Counted from the stretch's first letter, positions 1 to 8,452 are shown. The stretch: 13,189 bases of DNA from CAVPGH01 sp046726955 (GCA_046726955.1 JBKPBQ010000134.1:1-13189); one strand, 5' to 3'. Notes: generated from the letters alone by a model not told the origin. Numbers and translations are program-made.

Positions 1-123
1 GTGCCGATCACGGCGGGGACGACGATGTTCGAAGCGGCCAACACGCACCTCCCCGAGAATGTGGGAGACAAGCCGTTCGAGCTCGTGCTCGTGGAGCTGA
101 AGGGCAAGGCGGCCGCGAAGTAG
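1..123 (+). CDS. C-terminal end of a cupin-type protein (partial)
   Basis: This frame is open from the first base and stops at TAG 121-123, giving 40 residues that begin VPITAGTTMFEAANTHLPEN and end LVLVELKGKAAAK. The GTG at base 1 is only a codon inside a gene that begins outside the window. The pattern of a short loop, then 'ENVGDKPFELVLVELK', matches the last two strands of small single-domain cupins such as BauB-like (beta-alanine degradation) and related cytoplasmic proteins, where a 'GD.P.E.VLVELK' ending is typical. No metal-binding histidines can be assessed because the first cupin motif lies outside. The gene converges on the outer-membrane protein gene, with a hairpin between the two. 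The family call is good; the substrate is unknown. Confidence 0.7.
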   Translation: MPITAGTTMFEAANTHLPENVGDKPFELVLVELKGKAAAK

Positions 124-129
124 CCGGCA

Positions 130-146
130 GGGTGCGAAGCGCACCC
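130..146. terminator. Hairpin between convergent genes, possible two-way terminator
   Basis: A perfect 7-bp inverted repeat, GGGTGCG / CGCACCC, with a 3-nt AAG loop starts 6 bases after the cupin stop and ends 4 bases before the stop codon of the convergent gene. There is no T-run on either side, so intrinsic termination is not certain. Its position and symmetry fit a shared terminator or an RNA 3'-end stabiliser. Confidence 0.45.
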
Positions 147-150
147 CTGG

Positions 151-662
151 TCAGAACGCGAACGAGACCCCGAGGGTGACCCCGATCCCGAGATCGGGGT
201 CGCCGCGTCCCACGTAGCTGATCGCGTTCACCTCGAGGTAGGGCGCGATCCCGTTCGGGAACGCGTGGATGAGGCCGAGCCCCGGGGCAAGGGCGAGGTT
301 CGTCTCCGGATCGACGGGCACAATGAAGCGCGCGGCAAAGTAGACGTGGGGATCGAACGACCACACGAGGGCGGGCACGAGCGAGAAGGCCGTGTAGTCG
401 CCGCGCACCCAGGTGGGGCCGAGGTCCAGCTCGAAGGCGAGCGTCTTCGTGAAGTAGCGGCCGTACCCGACGGTGAGCGTCAGGTCGTGCTGCCAGCCGT
501 CCCAGGACCCCTGGTTCGGGTGGTAGGCCACGGTCGTCACGCCCAGCATGGTGACGTAGTTTGGCGGCGCGGTCTGGGCGTGCACGGGTGCCGCCACGGC
601 CGTGAGGACGAGCGCGCCCAGGACGAGGACGCGCCGAGAGTGCCGGGGCCCGCGCCGCGGGC

Positions 663-669
<7 letters not shown>
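151..669 (-). CDS. Small outer-membrane beta-barrel protein
   Basis: This is a 172-residue protein with no recognised specific function. Residues 1-31 form a signal peptide: a basic n-region with several Arg, a hydrophobic core VLVLGALVLTAVAAP, and an AxA-like site VHA|Q. The mature part alternates hydrophobic and polar residues in about eight amphipathic strands and ends ...LGVSFAF, the terminal aromatic residue expected of proteins inserted by the BAM complex. The only good start is GTG 669-667: it places the n-region directly before the hydrophobic core, and there is no ATG nearby. That GTG overlaps the sdaA stop as GTGCTGA, so translation is probably coupled to sdaA. No strong Shine-Dalgarno sequence precedes it. 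It could be an OmpW- or OmpA-barrel-like protein; a link to serine metabolism is not evident. Confidence 0.75.
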
Positions 670-2072
<1,403 letters not shown>

Positions 2073-2079
2073 CTCCTTC
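2073..2079 (-). promoter_or_regulatory. Shine-Dalgarno sequence of sdaA with zero spacing
   Basis: On the minus strand GAAGGAG lies immediately before the sdaA ATG, leaving no spacer where 5-9 nt is usual. A second GGAG sits about 14 nt upstream of the ATG, too far to be ideal. No other in-frame start exists before the conserved FKIGIGPSSSHT block, so the ATG is still the best start. Translation may be inefficient or use the more distant GGAG. Confidence 0.4.
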
Positions 2080-2190
2080 GATGGTACTCCACCCGCCGAC
2101 GGCGAAGGGCCGGCTTGCGACGTCTGCTAGACTCGGCTCGCGTCCGACGCCTCAGTCGGCGGCTCCGGATGGGGCCGGAGGAGGAACGTC

Positions 2191-2613
2191 ATGTACGAGG
2201 AGCTCAAGGACATGGCCGCAACGGCGCTCGAGAAGGCCAAGGAGACCGCCGTGGACGTAAAGGACACCGCGGGCCAGGCCCTCCAGTCGGCGGGAGAGGC
2301 GGGCCGCAAGCAGGCGAAGGCCGCCGGACAGGCGGCGTCGCGGGCCGCGAAGTCCACGAGCAAGGTCGTGGGCCGCGCCGTGCGCAAGACCCGCCGGGCC
2401 GCGGGACGGGCGGTGCGGGGGGCACGAAAGGCCGGGGCCAAAGCGACGCGCTCGGCGCGCCGGTCGGCCCGCAAGATGGCGAGCCGCGCGCGGGCGCTCA
2501 CCGGCCGCACGCGTCGCCGCAAGCCCGCTACTCGAACAAAGGCACGGACCGGCAAGGCCCGCGCGGCAGCGCGGGGAAAGGGCCGCAAGCCGACCTCCCG
2601 GCGCCGGCGCTAG
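2191..2613 (+). CDS. Histone H1-like Lys/Arg/Ala-rich DNA-binding protein
   Basis: This 140-residue protein is in two parts. Residues 1-35 (MYEELKDMAATALEKAKETA...) are an amphipathic, acid-containing helix with hydrophobic residues every 3-4 positions. From about residue 37 to the end the chain is almost only Ala, Lys, Arg, Gly, Ser and Thr, with AxKxxxR/K repeats, and ends RRRR. Lys dominates the middle and Arg the far C-terminus. This is the composition of bacterial H1-like proteins (chlamydial Hc1/Hc2, AlgP type), which bind and compact DNA non-specifically; the nucleoid role is inferred from composition only. The start is secure: GGAGGAGG precedes ATG 2191 at about 6 nt. The gene is divergent from sdaA and converges with the ABC remnant, the two stops being 3 nt apart. 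A ribosomal or RNA-binding role is the main alternative. Confidence 0.7.
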   Translation: MYEELKDMAATALEKAKETAVDVKDTAGQALQSAGEAGRKQAKAAGQAASRAAKSTSKVVGRAVRKTRRAAGRAVRGARKAGAKATRSARRSARKMASRARALTGRTRRRKPATRTKARTGKARAAARGKGRKPTSRRRR

Positions 2614-2616
2614 CCG

Positions 2617-3094
2617 TCAGGCGCGATCGCCGACGAGGGGACGAGGCGCCCGAGGAGGCGCTTCTCCTTCTTGCGCCGGCTCGACGACCAGAGCGACGAC
2701 GGAGGCCGGAGCCGACGGCCCGGGTTCGCCGGCGGCGCGCACGACCACGCTGAGGGCGTAGTGGCCGGGGGCGAGCTCGAAGTCGGAGAGGCGTACGCGC
2801 GCCCGTCCGCGGCCGGGGCCGGTGGCAGATCTCGCGGCAACGACCGAGTCGGCTCGTTGCGAGACCTCGCTGCTCCCGGAGAGGCGCACGTCGATCTCGA
2901 CGTCCGGAACGCCGGAGTGACCCGCCCACTCGACGACGAGCTCCGAGGGCCGAGCCCTTGTAGGTCGAGCGGAGCTCGCGGAGAACGAGGTTGAAGAGCA
3001 GATCCGCGCCGTTCTGTGCCTCCCTCCACGCGCTCGGCGCTCGGCGCTCGTCCGCGATCGCGTCCGTTCTCGTCCCCGCCATCTGGTCCATCAT
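2617..3094 (-). pseudogene. Remnant of a Wzm/Wzt-type ABC exporter (permease start joined to ATPase tail)
   Basis: From ATG 3094 the frame reads MMDQMAG... and then LLFNLVLRELRSTYKGSALG, the cytoplasmic N-terminus that precedes the first membrane helix of ABC-2 permeases of the Wzm/TagG polysaccharide class. Where 'FLWSL.NP' should follow, sense is lost in that frame (Arg-rich text). The +1 frame takes over near base 2945 with SELVVEWAGHSGVPDVEI and later LSDFELAPGHYALSVVV, ending at TGA 2617. This resembles the C-terminal carbohydrate-recognition beta-sandwich of Wzt-type ATPases. All permease helices and the Walker/ABC-signature domain (roughly 450-500 residues) are absent, and the join is out of frame. 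The start overlaps the upstream glycosyltransferase stop as ATGA, so it was once a coupled operon member. The Wzt assignment is moderate, the truncation firm. A metagenome misassembly could also make such a join. Confidence 0.6.
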
Positions 3095-4053
3095 ACGCGG
3101 GGCGGCTCGGTCCGCAGGGGCAGCCGCGCGGCCAGCCAGCGTCGGCGATCCTCGGCCACGTCGAGTCCCGTGAGCGCTTCGAGCGCTGCCTCGTGGTGCG
3201 GCTCCGCGAACAGCCAGTGGTAGTGGACGTGTACGGGGCGGCGGGCGCGGGCCGACAGCTCAGGCCGCTCGCCGAGGAGGTGGAGGGGGACGTTGTAGGT
3301 GTCCGGGTAGTGGACGACCCGGCTCGTCCGGCTCCAGATCGCGAGCGCGGCCGCGGCCTGGTTCGAGCCCCAGAGCTCGCTCGCCTCTTCTCCGACGAGG
3401 CCGGTGGAGGCGTGGACGTTGGGCTTCTGCCCGCGCCACGGCCGGAGGCCCGCGGTGAGCGACCGCTCGAACAGCTCGGCCCACGCCGCGAGGATGCCCA
3501 GGTCCCTCCGGACGACCGTGAGCCCGCCGTTGTAGCAAGCGCGGACGCGGCGATCGCAGATCGTGGTCGGGACGAACGGCAGTCGGCTGAGCGAGACACC
3601 CTGGAGGTCGGCGAGACGCGACCAGTAGTCCTCGAACGGGTCGCCAGGTCCCTCGGTCGCGCTGCCCTTCGTGTCCACGGGCCGCACGCCGACGTCGGCC
3701 TCGCCGGGCAGCCCGAGCTCGTCCAGGACGACGGTGTCGCTGTCGAGGACGACGATCCACTCGGCGCTCAGGCGCGGCTCGGCCCAGGCCGCCGCGAACA
3801 CCCGGTTCGCCGAGCCGTAGGCCGGCGCGGCGCGATTGAGGGGCTCCTCGGCATACTCCACGTCGAGCGTGGCGAGCCGCTCTCGGGTCTCCGCGTCGAT
3901 GCCCAGGCCCGGACGGGGTGCCACGGCGAGGATCGGGGCCCCGCTCCATCGACCCCCGAACCGGCGAATGCTCTCGCAGAGGAGGAGCGCCTGGTCGCGT
4001 ATCGCGTTCTGCTCGATGCAGAGCACGAACGCCAGCGTGTCGCTCACGCTCAC
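3091..4053 (-). CDS. Glycosyltransferase-like protein with DxD motif
   Basis: This 320-residue cytoplasmic protein has a GT-A-like layout. An N-terminal beta strand (TLAFVLCIEQN) begins a Rossmann-like half, then WIVVLDSDTVVLDEL gives the DxD motif at D104-S-D106, the site that binds the divalent metal and nucleotide-sugar. Later come ACYNGGLTVVRR, typical of the acceptor-side region of GT8-like and related enzymes, and a His-rich end segment VHVHYHWLFAEPHH. I do not recognise the exact family, donor or acceptor. GTG 4053 is chosen because it overlaps the upstream stop as GTGA; a second GTG at 4047 is possible. Codons upstream of 4053 in this frame give Arg-rich nonsense. The stop overlaps the ABC remnant start. 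The neighbour just upstream is another DxD protein, suggesting sequential sugar additions. Confidence 0.65.
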   Translation of the reverse strand: MSVSDTLAFVLCIEQNAIRDQALLLCESIRRFGGRWSGAPILAVAPRPGLGIDAETRERLATLDVEYAEEPLNRAAPAYGSANRVFAAAWAEPRLSAEWIVVLDSDTVVLDELGLPGEADVGVRPVDTKGSATEGPGDPFEDYWSRLADLQGVSLSRLPFVPTTICDRRVRACYNGGLTVVRRDLGILAAWAELFERSLTAGLRPWRGQKPNVHASTGLVGEEASELWGSNQAAAALAIWSRTSRVVHYPDTYNVPLHLLGERPELSARARRPVHVHYHWLFAEPHHEAALEALTGLDVAEDRRRWLAARLPLRTEPPRV

Positions 4054-4751
4054 GCGACCTTCGGACCCCCGCCTTCGTGCTGGAGGACGGCTTCCAGGCC
4101 GGCGAGCGCTTCGTAGTCGGTCGGCCATCCGGCGTAGGCCGCGGCCAGGCCCATGACGCCGCCCTCGCCCGAGAAGACGCCCCGGTCCTGAAGGAGCGCC
4201 GCCGCGCGGCCCCACGCCTCGAAGAACCGGCCTTCGTTGCCGTCCCGAGTGACGGCGTAGCACGTCTCGTGGCACCAGGACGCTGTGCGGAGGACGTCCT
4301 GCTGTCCGAAGAGATCCCGGGCGAGATCGTCGAAGGCGGGCCGCCGCCAGCTCCCGCACGTCTCGAGGTGTGTCGCGATCGGGGCGCGCACGACGGGGAG
4401 GACGGCGAGACCTCGGGGAAAGGGACCGAGCGGCGGAAGCGCGCCGAGACGCGAGTCGGCGTCGACGAAGATCGCGGTCTCGAAGTCCTCGAGCGCGGCC
4501 CGGACGGCGAAGCGCTTGTCGTGGTAGGCGGCGGCGCCACTGCCGTCTCCGGTCGGCGACAGGCGCTCTCGATAGTCCACGGCCATTGGGCCGGTCGGAG
4601 CGTGGCGGATGGCCCGAACGGACAAATCGGCGAAGTCGGCCGGCTCGTCCGTCAGCACCACCCAGGGAATGGACGGCGCATCCGCGCAGAGCCGTCGCGC
4701 TCGTTGCCGGTACGGCTCGTGGATCGCGAGCGTGCAGAAGGAGACGGCCAC
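4050..4751 (-). CDS. Glycosyltransferase-like protein, second DxD protein of the cassette
   Basis: This protein has 233 residues starting at GTG 4751 (VAVSFCTLAIHEPYRQRARR). It has the start of a nucleotide-sugar-binding fold, then YHDKRFAVRAALEDF and TAIFVDADSRLG with D97-A-D99, the DxD metal/nucleotide-sugar site. The 'DKRF...AL..F....F.DAD' arrangement is shared with small uncharacterised glycosyltransferase-like proteins in polysaccharide clusters. It is short for a complete GT-A enzyme and has no membrane segment. Its stop overlaps the next gene's start (GTGA), showing translational coupling, and it begins 7 nt after the stop of a possible 39-codon gene. No strong Shine-Dalgarno sequence precedes the GTG, which would fit coupling to that upstream reading frame. 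Donor, acceptor and even catalytic activity are unknown. Confidence 0.6.
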   Translation of the reverse strand: MAVSFCTLAIHEPYRQRARRLCADAPSIPWVVLTDEPADFADLSVRAIRHAPTGPMAVDYRERLSPTGDGSGAAAYHDKRFAVRAALEDFETAIFVDADSRLGALPPLGPFPRGLAVLPVVRAPIATHLETCGSWRRPAFDDLARDLFGQQDVLRTASWCHETCYAVTRDGNEGRFFEAWGRAAALLQDRGVFSGEGGVMGLAAAYAGWPTDYEALAGLEAVLQHEGGGPKVA

Positions 4752-4758
4752 CAGGGAG

Positions 4759-4878
4759 CTACTCGTCCTCGTCGATCAGCGGGCGAAGGTCGTGCGTCAC
4801 CCTCGCGTTCCCGCCCGCGCTTTCGTGAAGTGCTCGTCCCAGTCGCGCTGACACCGGCTTACCCTTGCTGGGAGCCAT
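4759..4878 (-). CDS. Possible 39-residue peptide between protease and glycosyltransferase genes
   Basis: An ATG (4878) to TAG (4761-4759) frame encodes 39 residues, beginning MAPSKGKPVSARLGRALHES, then AGGNARVTHD, and ending in an acidic PLIDEDE. It fills the gap between the CPBP protease (15 nt upstream) and the GTG of the glycosyltransferase-like gene (7 nt downstream). The basic N-half and acidic tail, with no Cys, match nothing I recognise. There is an Ala-Gly-Gly at 21-23 with Leu at -7, loosely like a double-glycine leader, but position -4 is Ser, so this is weak. No Shine-Dalgarno sequence is visible. It could be a real small protein, a coupling leader peptide, or chance. Confidence 0.3.
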   Translation of the reverse strand: MAPSKGKPVSARLGRALHESAGGNARVTHDLRPLIDEDE

Positions 4879-4893
4879 CGAGTCGATGGTATC

Positions 4894-5727
4894 TCAGCTC
4901 ACGGACGTACGAGGTTTTCTCGGCGGCCACCATGCGACCGCGGCGCCCGCCGCGAGCACTGCCATCGGCAGGAGGCCGCCTTCGGTGATGAGCCCGGATC
5001 CCACGAGAGCCGCGGGCCCCATCTGGACCACGCAGACGAGACCGTGACACTGGCCAAGGGCATCGACCATCGACAGGCCGAACACGCCGCCCTGCACGAT
5101 GTTCCAGGACGCGTGGAATCCCATCGAGGCCCAGAGCGCGCCCGTTCGGCGAACGAGACCGGCGAGCAGCAGCCCGAGGAGCGCGAGCCCGACGAATCCG
5201 GCGGGGCCGAATCCGCTCCCTCCGTAGTGAAATCCCGCGTAGATCAGTGAGGAGACGCCGGCGGCCGCGCCGAAGCCCACCCTCTCGGAGAGGCGACCCA
5301 GGACCTGCCCGCGAAAAGCGAGCTCCTCGCCGAAGGCGACCCCGGGATTGCGCGCGAGGCTCGCCAGGAACAAGCTCAACCGCCATGGGTGGTTGGGGTG
5401 CATCCCCGGGAAGGAGAGGAAACCGAGCGCCCATTGCAGCAGGACGACGACTCCGTACAGGGTCGCGCCCAGCAGCAGGCCCAATACCAGGGCGGAAGGC
5501 GCGGTCCAGGATCCGCGCATCAGTCCCGCTGCCAAGGGGCGTCTCTCCAGCCGACGAAACAGGACTGTGAGACAGGCGGCGGAGAGGGCGGACCCGAGAC
5601 CAAAGAGCAACGACCCTTCAGGGGTGAAGAAGCCCGGTGTCCCCACGTGCCGTCCCACGCCCTCGACAAGACCCCCGAAGCACAGGGTGTACGCGATCAG
5701 GCTGCAGGCCAGCCCAAGGTCAGCCAT
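4894..5727 (-). CDS. CPBP-family (CAAX-type, Abi) intramembrane metalloprotease
   Basis: This 277-residue polytopic membrane protein carries the three CPBP/Abi motifs: E134-E135-x3-R139 (FGEELAFRG), H167 (YAGFHYGG) and H205-x3-N209 (GFHASWNIVQG). In this family they form the glutamate/histidine metal site of intramembrane proteases such as Rce1. Hydrophobic segments lie at about 5-20, 40-57, 78-104, 152-165, 176-193, 197-215 and near 250-266. Bacterial members process or give immunity to peptides, or have unknown roles. The start is ATG 5727; it lacks a Shine-Dalgarno sequence, and the likely -10 box is only about 15 nt upstream, so the transcript may be nearly leaderless. It opens the minus-strand cassette containing the glycosyltransferase-like genes. 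All key residues are present, so it should be active; the substrate is unknown. Confidence 0.85.
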   Translation of the reverse strand: MADLGLACSLIAYTLCFGGLVEGVGRHVGTPGFFTPEGSLLFGLGSALSAACLTVLFRRLERRPLAAGLMRGSWTAPSALVLGLLLGATLYGVVVLLQWALGFLSFPGMHPNHPWRLSLFLASLARNPGVAFGEELAFRGQVLGRLSERVGFGAAAGVSSLIYAGFHYGGSGFGPAGFVGLALLGLLLAGLVRRTGALWASMGFHASWNIVQGGVFGLSMVDALGQCHGLVCVVQMGPAALVGSGLITEGGLLPMAVLAAGAAVAWWPPRKPRTSVS

Positions 5728-5741
5728 GAAGTCTGGTGCGC

Positions 5742-5747
5742 ATTATC
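5742..5747 (-). promoter_or_regulatory. Candidate -10 box for the CPBP protease gene
   Basis: GATAAT on the minus strand differs from TATAAT at one base and ends 14 nt before the ATG, so transcription would start about 8 nt or less before the start codon. No good -35 box lies 16-18 nt upstream (GGTCCG at 17). The lack of a Shine-Dalgarno sequence fits a near-leaderless mRNA. Confidence 0.3.
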
Positions 5748-5810
5748 GACGAGATCGCTCGGGCGGACCACGGCGAGGATTCTCTTCACTTCCGTCCTCG
5801 GGTGCGCGGT

Positions 5811-5816
5811 TAAGAT
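5811..5816 (+). promoter_or_regulatory. Candidate -10 box for the GH116 gene
   Basis: TAAGAT lies 20 nt before the ATG of the GH116 gene, in an otherwise very GC-rich 109-nt divergent intergenic region (5728-5836). The -35 side is weak: TTCACT is present but with a 20-nt spacer. This is position and composition evidence only. Confidence 0.25.
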
Positions 5817-5836
5817 AGGCCCGCTCGGAAAACGTC

Positions 5837-8425
5837 ATGCCAAACAAGAAGCGGAACGGCACGAAGCCGCGGCGGGAATTCGTCAAGCAGTCGATGGCGA
5901 CGCTCGGCGCGATGGGCGCGCTCGGCGGCGCCGCCGGCGACGTCGCCTCCGCGGCCGAGTCGCCGGCGAAGGCCGAAGCACCGAAGGCCGCCGGGCGCGC
6001 GTTCAACGGCCCGTACACGGGCGAGCACCTCTCGCACGTCGCCTTCCCGCTCGGCGGCATCGGCGCCGGGATGGTCTGCCTGGAGGGAGCGGGCGCGCTC
6101 TCGCACGTCTCACTGCGCCATCGGCCCGATGTGTACAACGAGCCGGGCATCTTCGCGGCCGTCTGTGTGAAGGGTGATGGCGGCAACTTCGCGCGCCTGG
6201 TCGAGGGCCCGGTGCCGCGCTGGAAGCTCTACGTCTCGCACGAGGCCGCCAACGGCGGCGAGCACCGCACCTGGGGCCTGCCCCGCTTCCGCGACCCGAG
6301 CTTCGAGGCGCGCTTCCCGTTCGGCACTGTGCGCCTGAGCGACGATGCGCTACCTGTCGATGCCGCGCTCACGGGCTGGAGCCCGTTCGAGCCCGGTGAC
6401 GCCGACAACTCGAGCCTGCCCGTGGCCGCGCTCGAATACACTTTCACCAACCGCAGTCACCGACGGCTCGACGCGGTTTTCTCGTTCCACGCGCGCAACT
6501 TCATGATTACGGCGAAGGAGAGCGCGCCCGCGAGCAAGGAGGGCAACGGGGTCCGCAAGACCGAGGGCGGCTTCGTGCTCTGGCAGACCGGCTCGACGGC
6601 CGCGCCCGAAGCCGAGGGCGCCTTCGCCGCGATCGTGGACGAGCCGGCGGTGCGCGTCGATCCCGCCTGGTTCCGCGGCGGATGGTGGGATCCATTGACG
6701 ATGGCGTGGAAGTCGGTGGAGCGCGGTACGGCCGAGGACCGTCCGGCGATCACGGAGGGCGATCCCTCGCCCGGCGGCAGCCTCTTCGTTCCCTTCGACC
6801 TGGCTCCCGGCGCCGCGCGCACGATCACGGTGCTGCTGGCCTGGTACGTGGGCCGCAGCGCGCTGCGCGCCGGCAAGACGCCCACCGAAGAGGCTACGAC
6901 CTACCAGCCGTGGTACGCGGGCCGCTTCGCGGACATCGACGAGGTCGTCGCCCACTGGCGCGGAGCGTACGCCGAGCGTCGCGCGGCCGCCGTGCGCTTC
7001 CGCGACTGCTTCTACGATACGTCCCTGCCACCGGAGGTAGTCGAAGCCGTCGCGGCGAACCTCGCGATCCTGAAGACGCCCACGGTGCTCCGGCAGCAGG
7101 ACGGGCGGCTGTGGTCGTGGGAAGGCTGCTCCGACGCCTCCGGCTGCTGCCACGGCTCCTGCACGCACGTGTGGAACTACGCGCAGGCGATTCCGCACCT
7201 CTTCCCCGCGCTGGAGCGCACGCTGCGCGAGACCGAGTTCAACGTCTCGCAGAGCGAGGCCGGCCACCAGACCTTCCGCACGCCGCTTCCGATCCGCGTC
7301 CCCGTCCACGAGGTGCAAGCGGCAGCCGACGGCCAGCTCGGCGGCATCATGAAGGTGCATCGCGAGTGGCGCGTCGGCGGCGACACGAATTGGCTGCGCA
7401 CGCTGTGGCCGCGCGTGCGGGCGAGCCTCGACTACTGCATGGCCACCTGGGACCCGCGCGGCAAGGGCGTCGTCGAGGAGCCGCATCACAACACGTACGA
7501 CATCGAGTTCTGGGGCCCGGACGGCATGTGCACGAGCTTCTATCTCGGCGCGCTCTCCGCGACGATCCGGATGGGCGAGGCGCTGGGCCAGGACGTGTCC
7601 TCGTACAAGACGCGGCTGGGCGCGGGCATGCGCGCGCTCGACCAGGACCTCTTCAACGGCGAGTACTTCTTCCAGAAGGTGGAGTGGCGCGACCTCCGCG
7701 CGCCCAGCCCGCTGGAGCTGAAGGCCGCCGTAGGCGAGGGCACGTACTCGCCCGAGGCGCGCGTACTGCTGGAGAAGGAAGGGCCCAAGTACCAGTACGG
7801 CACGGGATGCCTGTCCGACGGTGTGCTGGGCGCCTGGATGGCCGAGGTCTGCGCGGTGCCGGTGCCGGTCGACCCGGGCAAGGTCGCTTCGCACCTGGAA
7901 GCGGTGCACCGCCACAACTTCCGTGCGGACCTGACCGACCACGCCAACCCGCAGCGGCCGACCTACGCCTGCGGCGAGGAGGGCGGCCTGCTGCTTTGCA
8001 CCTGGCCGCGCGGCGGCAAGCCGTCGCTGCCCTTCGTCTACAGCGACGAGGTCTGGACGGGCATCGAGTACCAGGTCGCCTCGCACCTCATGTGGCTGGG
8101 GCGCGTCGAGCAGGGGCTGGAGATCGTGCGGGCCTGCCGCACGCGCTACGACGGCCGCGTCCGCAACCCCTTCGACGAGTACGAGTGCGGGCACTGGTAC
8201 GCGCGCGCGATGTCATCCTACGCAATGCTCGAAGGCCTCACCCGCGCCCGCTACGACGCCGTCTCGCGCACGCTGCACCTGCATCCGACGAAGGCGGGCG
8301 ATTTCCGCAGCTTCCTCTCCACCGCCACGGGCTACGGCACCGTCGGTGTCCGCGACGGAAAGCCGTTCCTGGACGTCAAGTCCGGACGGATCGACGTGCA
8401 GCAGGTCGACTACGCGCCGGCCTGA
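5837..8425 (+). CDS. Tat-exported GH116 glycoside hydrolase (GBA2/TxGH116-like)
   Basis: This is an 862-residue enzyme of family GH116, whose members are retaining beta-glucosidases, beta-xylosidases and glucosylceramidases. A Tat signal occupies about 10-45 (R12-R13-E-F-V-K before MATLGAMGALGG). The N-terminal beta domain starts near AFPLGGIGAG (69-78), the family's opening motif. The (alpha/alpha)6 catalytic domain covers about 400-850. E429 in WSWEGCSD aligns with the nucleophile in the human GBA2 'YLEG' motif, and D555 in HNTYDIEF aligns with the acid/base Asp of 'QTYDGW'. E781 and R790 have the nine-residue spacing of the sugar-contacting Glu/Arg pair of TxGH116. The GCCHGSCTHVWNYAQ segment adds four Cys near the nucleophile. 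The start is ATG 5837 with only a weak ribosome site. The gene stands alone, so its exact sugar specificity cannot be read from context. Confidence 0.9.
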   Translation: MPNKKRNGTKPRREFVKQSMATLGAMGALGGAAGDVASAAESPAKAEAPKAAGRAFNGPYTGEHLSHVAFPLGGIGAGMVCLEGAGALSHVSLRHRPDVYNEPGIFAAVCVKGDGGNFARLVEGPVPRWKLYVSHEAANGGEHRTWGLPRFRDPSFEARFPFGTVRLSDDALPVDAALTGWSPFEPGDADNSSLPVAALEYTFTNRSHRRLDAVFSFHARNFMITAKESAPASKEGNGVRKTEGGFVLWQTGSTAAPEAEGAFAAIVDEPAVRVDPAWFRGGWWDPLTMAWKSVERGTAEDRPAITEGDPSPGGSLFVPFDLAPGAARTITVLLAWYVGRSALRAGKTPTEEATTYQPWYAGRFADIDEVVAHWRGAYAERRAAAVRFRDCFYDTSLPPEVVEAVAANLAILKTPTVLRQQDGRLWSWEGCSDASGCCHGSCTHVWNYAQAIPHLFPALERTLRETEFNVSQSEAGHQTFRTPLPIRVPVHEVQAAADGQLGGIMKVHREWRVGGDTNWLRTLWPRVRASLDYCMATWDPRGKGVVEEPHHNTYDIEFWGPDGMCTSFYLGALSATIRMGEALGQDVSSYKTRLGAGMRALDQDLFNGEYFFQKVEWRDLRAPSPLELKAAVGEGTYSPEARVLLEKEGPKYQYGTGCLSDGVLGAWMAEVCAVPVPVDPGKVASHLEAVHRHNFRADLTDHANPQRPTYACGEEGGLLLCTWPRGGKPSLPFVYSDEVWTGIEYQVASHLMWLGRVEQGLEIVRACRTRYDGRVRNPFDEYECGHWYARAMSSYAMLEGLTRARYDAVSRTLHLHPTKAGDFRSFLSTATGYGTVGVRDGKPFLDVKSGRIDVQQVDYAPA

Positions 8426-8430
8426 GCGTG

Positions 8431-8452
8431 CGCGAAGAGCGCTGTCTTCGTG
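8431..8452. terminator. Hairpin between convergent GH116 and serine hydrolase genes
   Basis: CGAAGA / TCTTCG flank a 6-nt GCGCTG loop, and the stem extends to 8 bp if one G-U pair (plus-strand RNA) is allowed. It starts 5 nt after the GH116 stop, within a 58-nt gap to the convergent gene's stop. No T-run follows it on either strand, so its role as an intrinsic terminator is inferred from position. Confidence 0.4.

Noticed and set aside
2144..2159. Weak inverted repeat CCGAC/GTCGG between sdaA and the histone-like gene
   Set aside because: Only 5 bp with a 6-nt loop in very GC-rich DNA; such repeats are expected by chance, and no promoter element could be firmly placed there.
2610..3599. 329-codon minus-strand frame crossing the ABC remnant and the glycosyltransferase gene
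   Set aside because: Ser/Arg-rich text with no motif. The permease start and beta-sandwich sequences are in the other two frames.
4859..5434. 191-codon minus-strand frame over the CPBP protease
   Set aside because: Arg/Gly-rich shadow of the protease gene, which has all three family motifs in its own frame.
6350..8194. 614-codon minus-strand frame (and a 632-codon plus-strand frame at 6682-8580) over the GH116 gene
   Set aside because: Both are out of frame with, or antisense to, a full-length GH116 enzyme with catalytic residues. Neither has motifs or a signal peptide.
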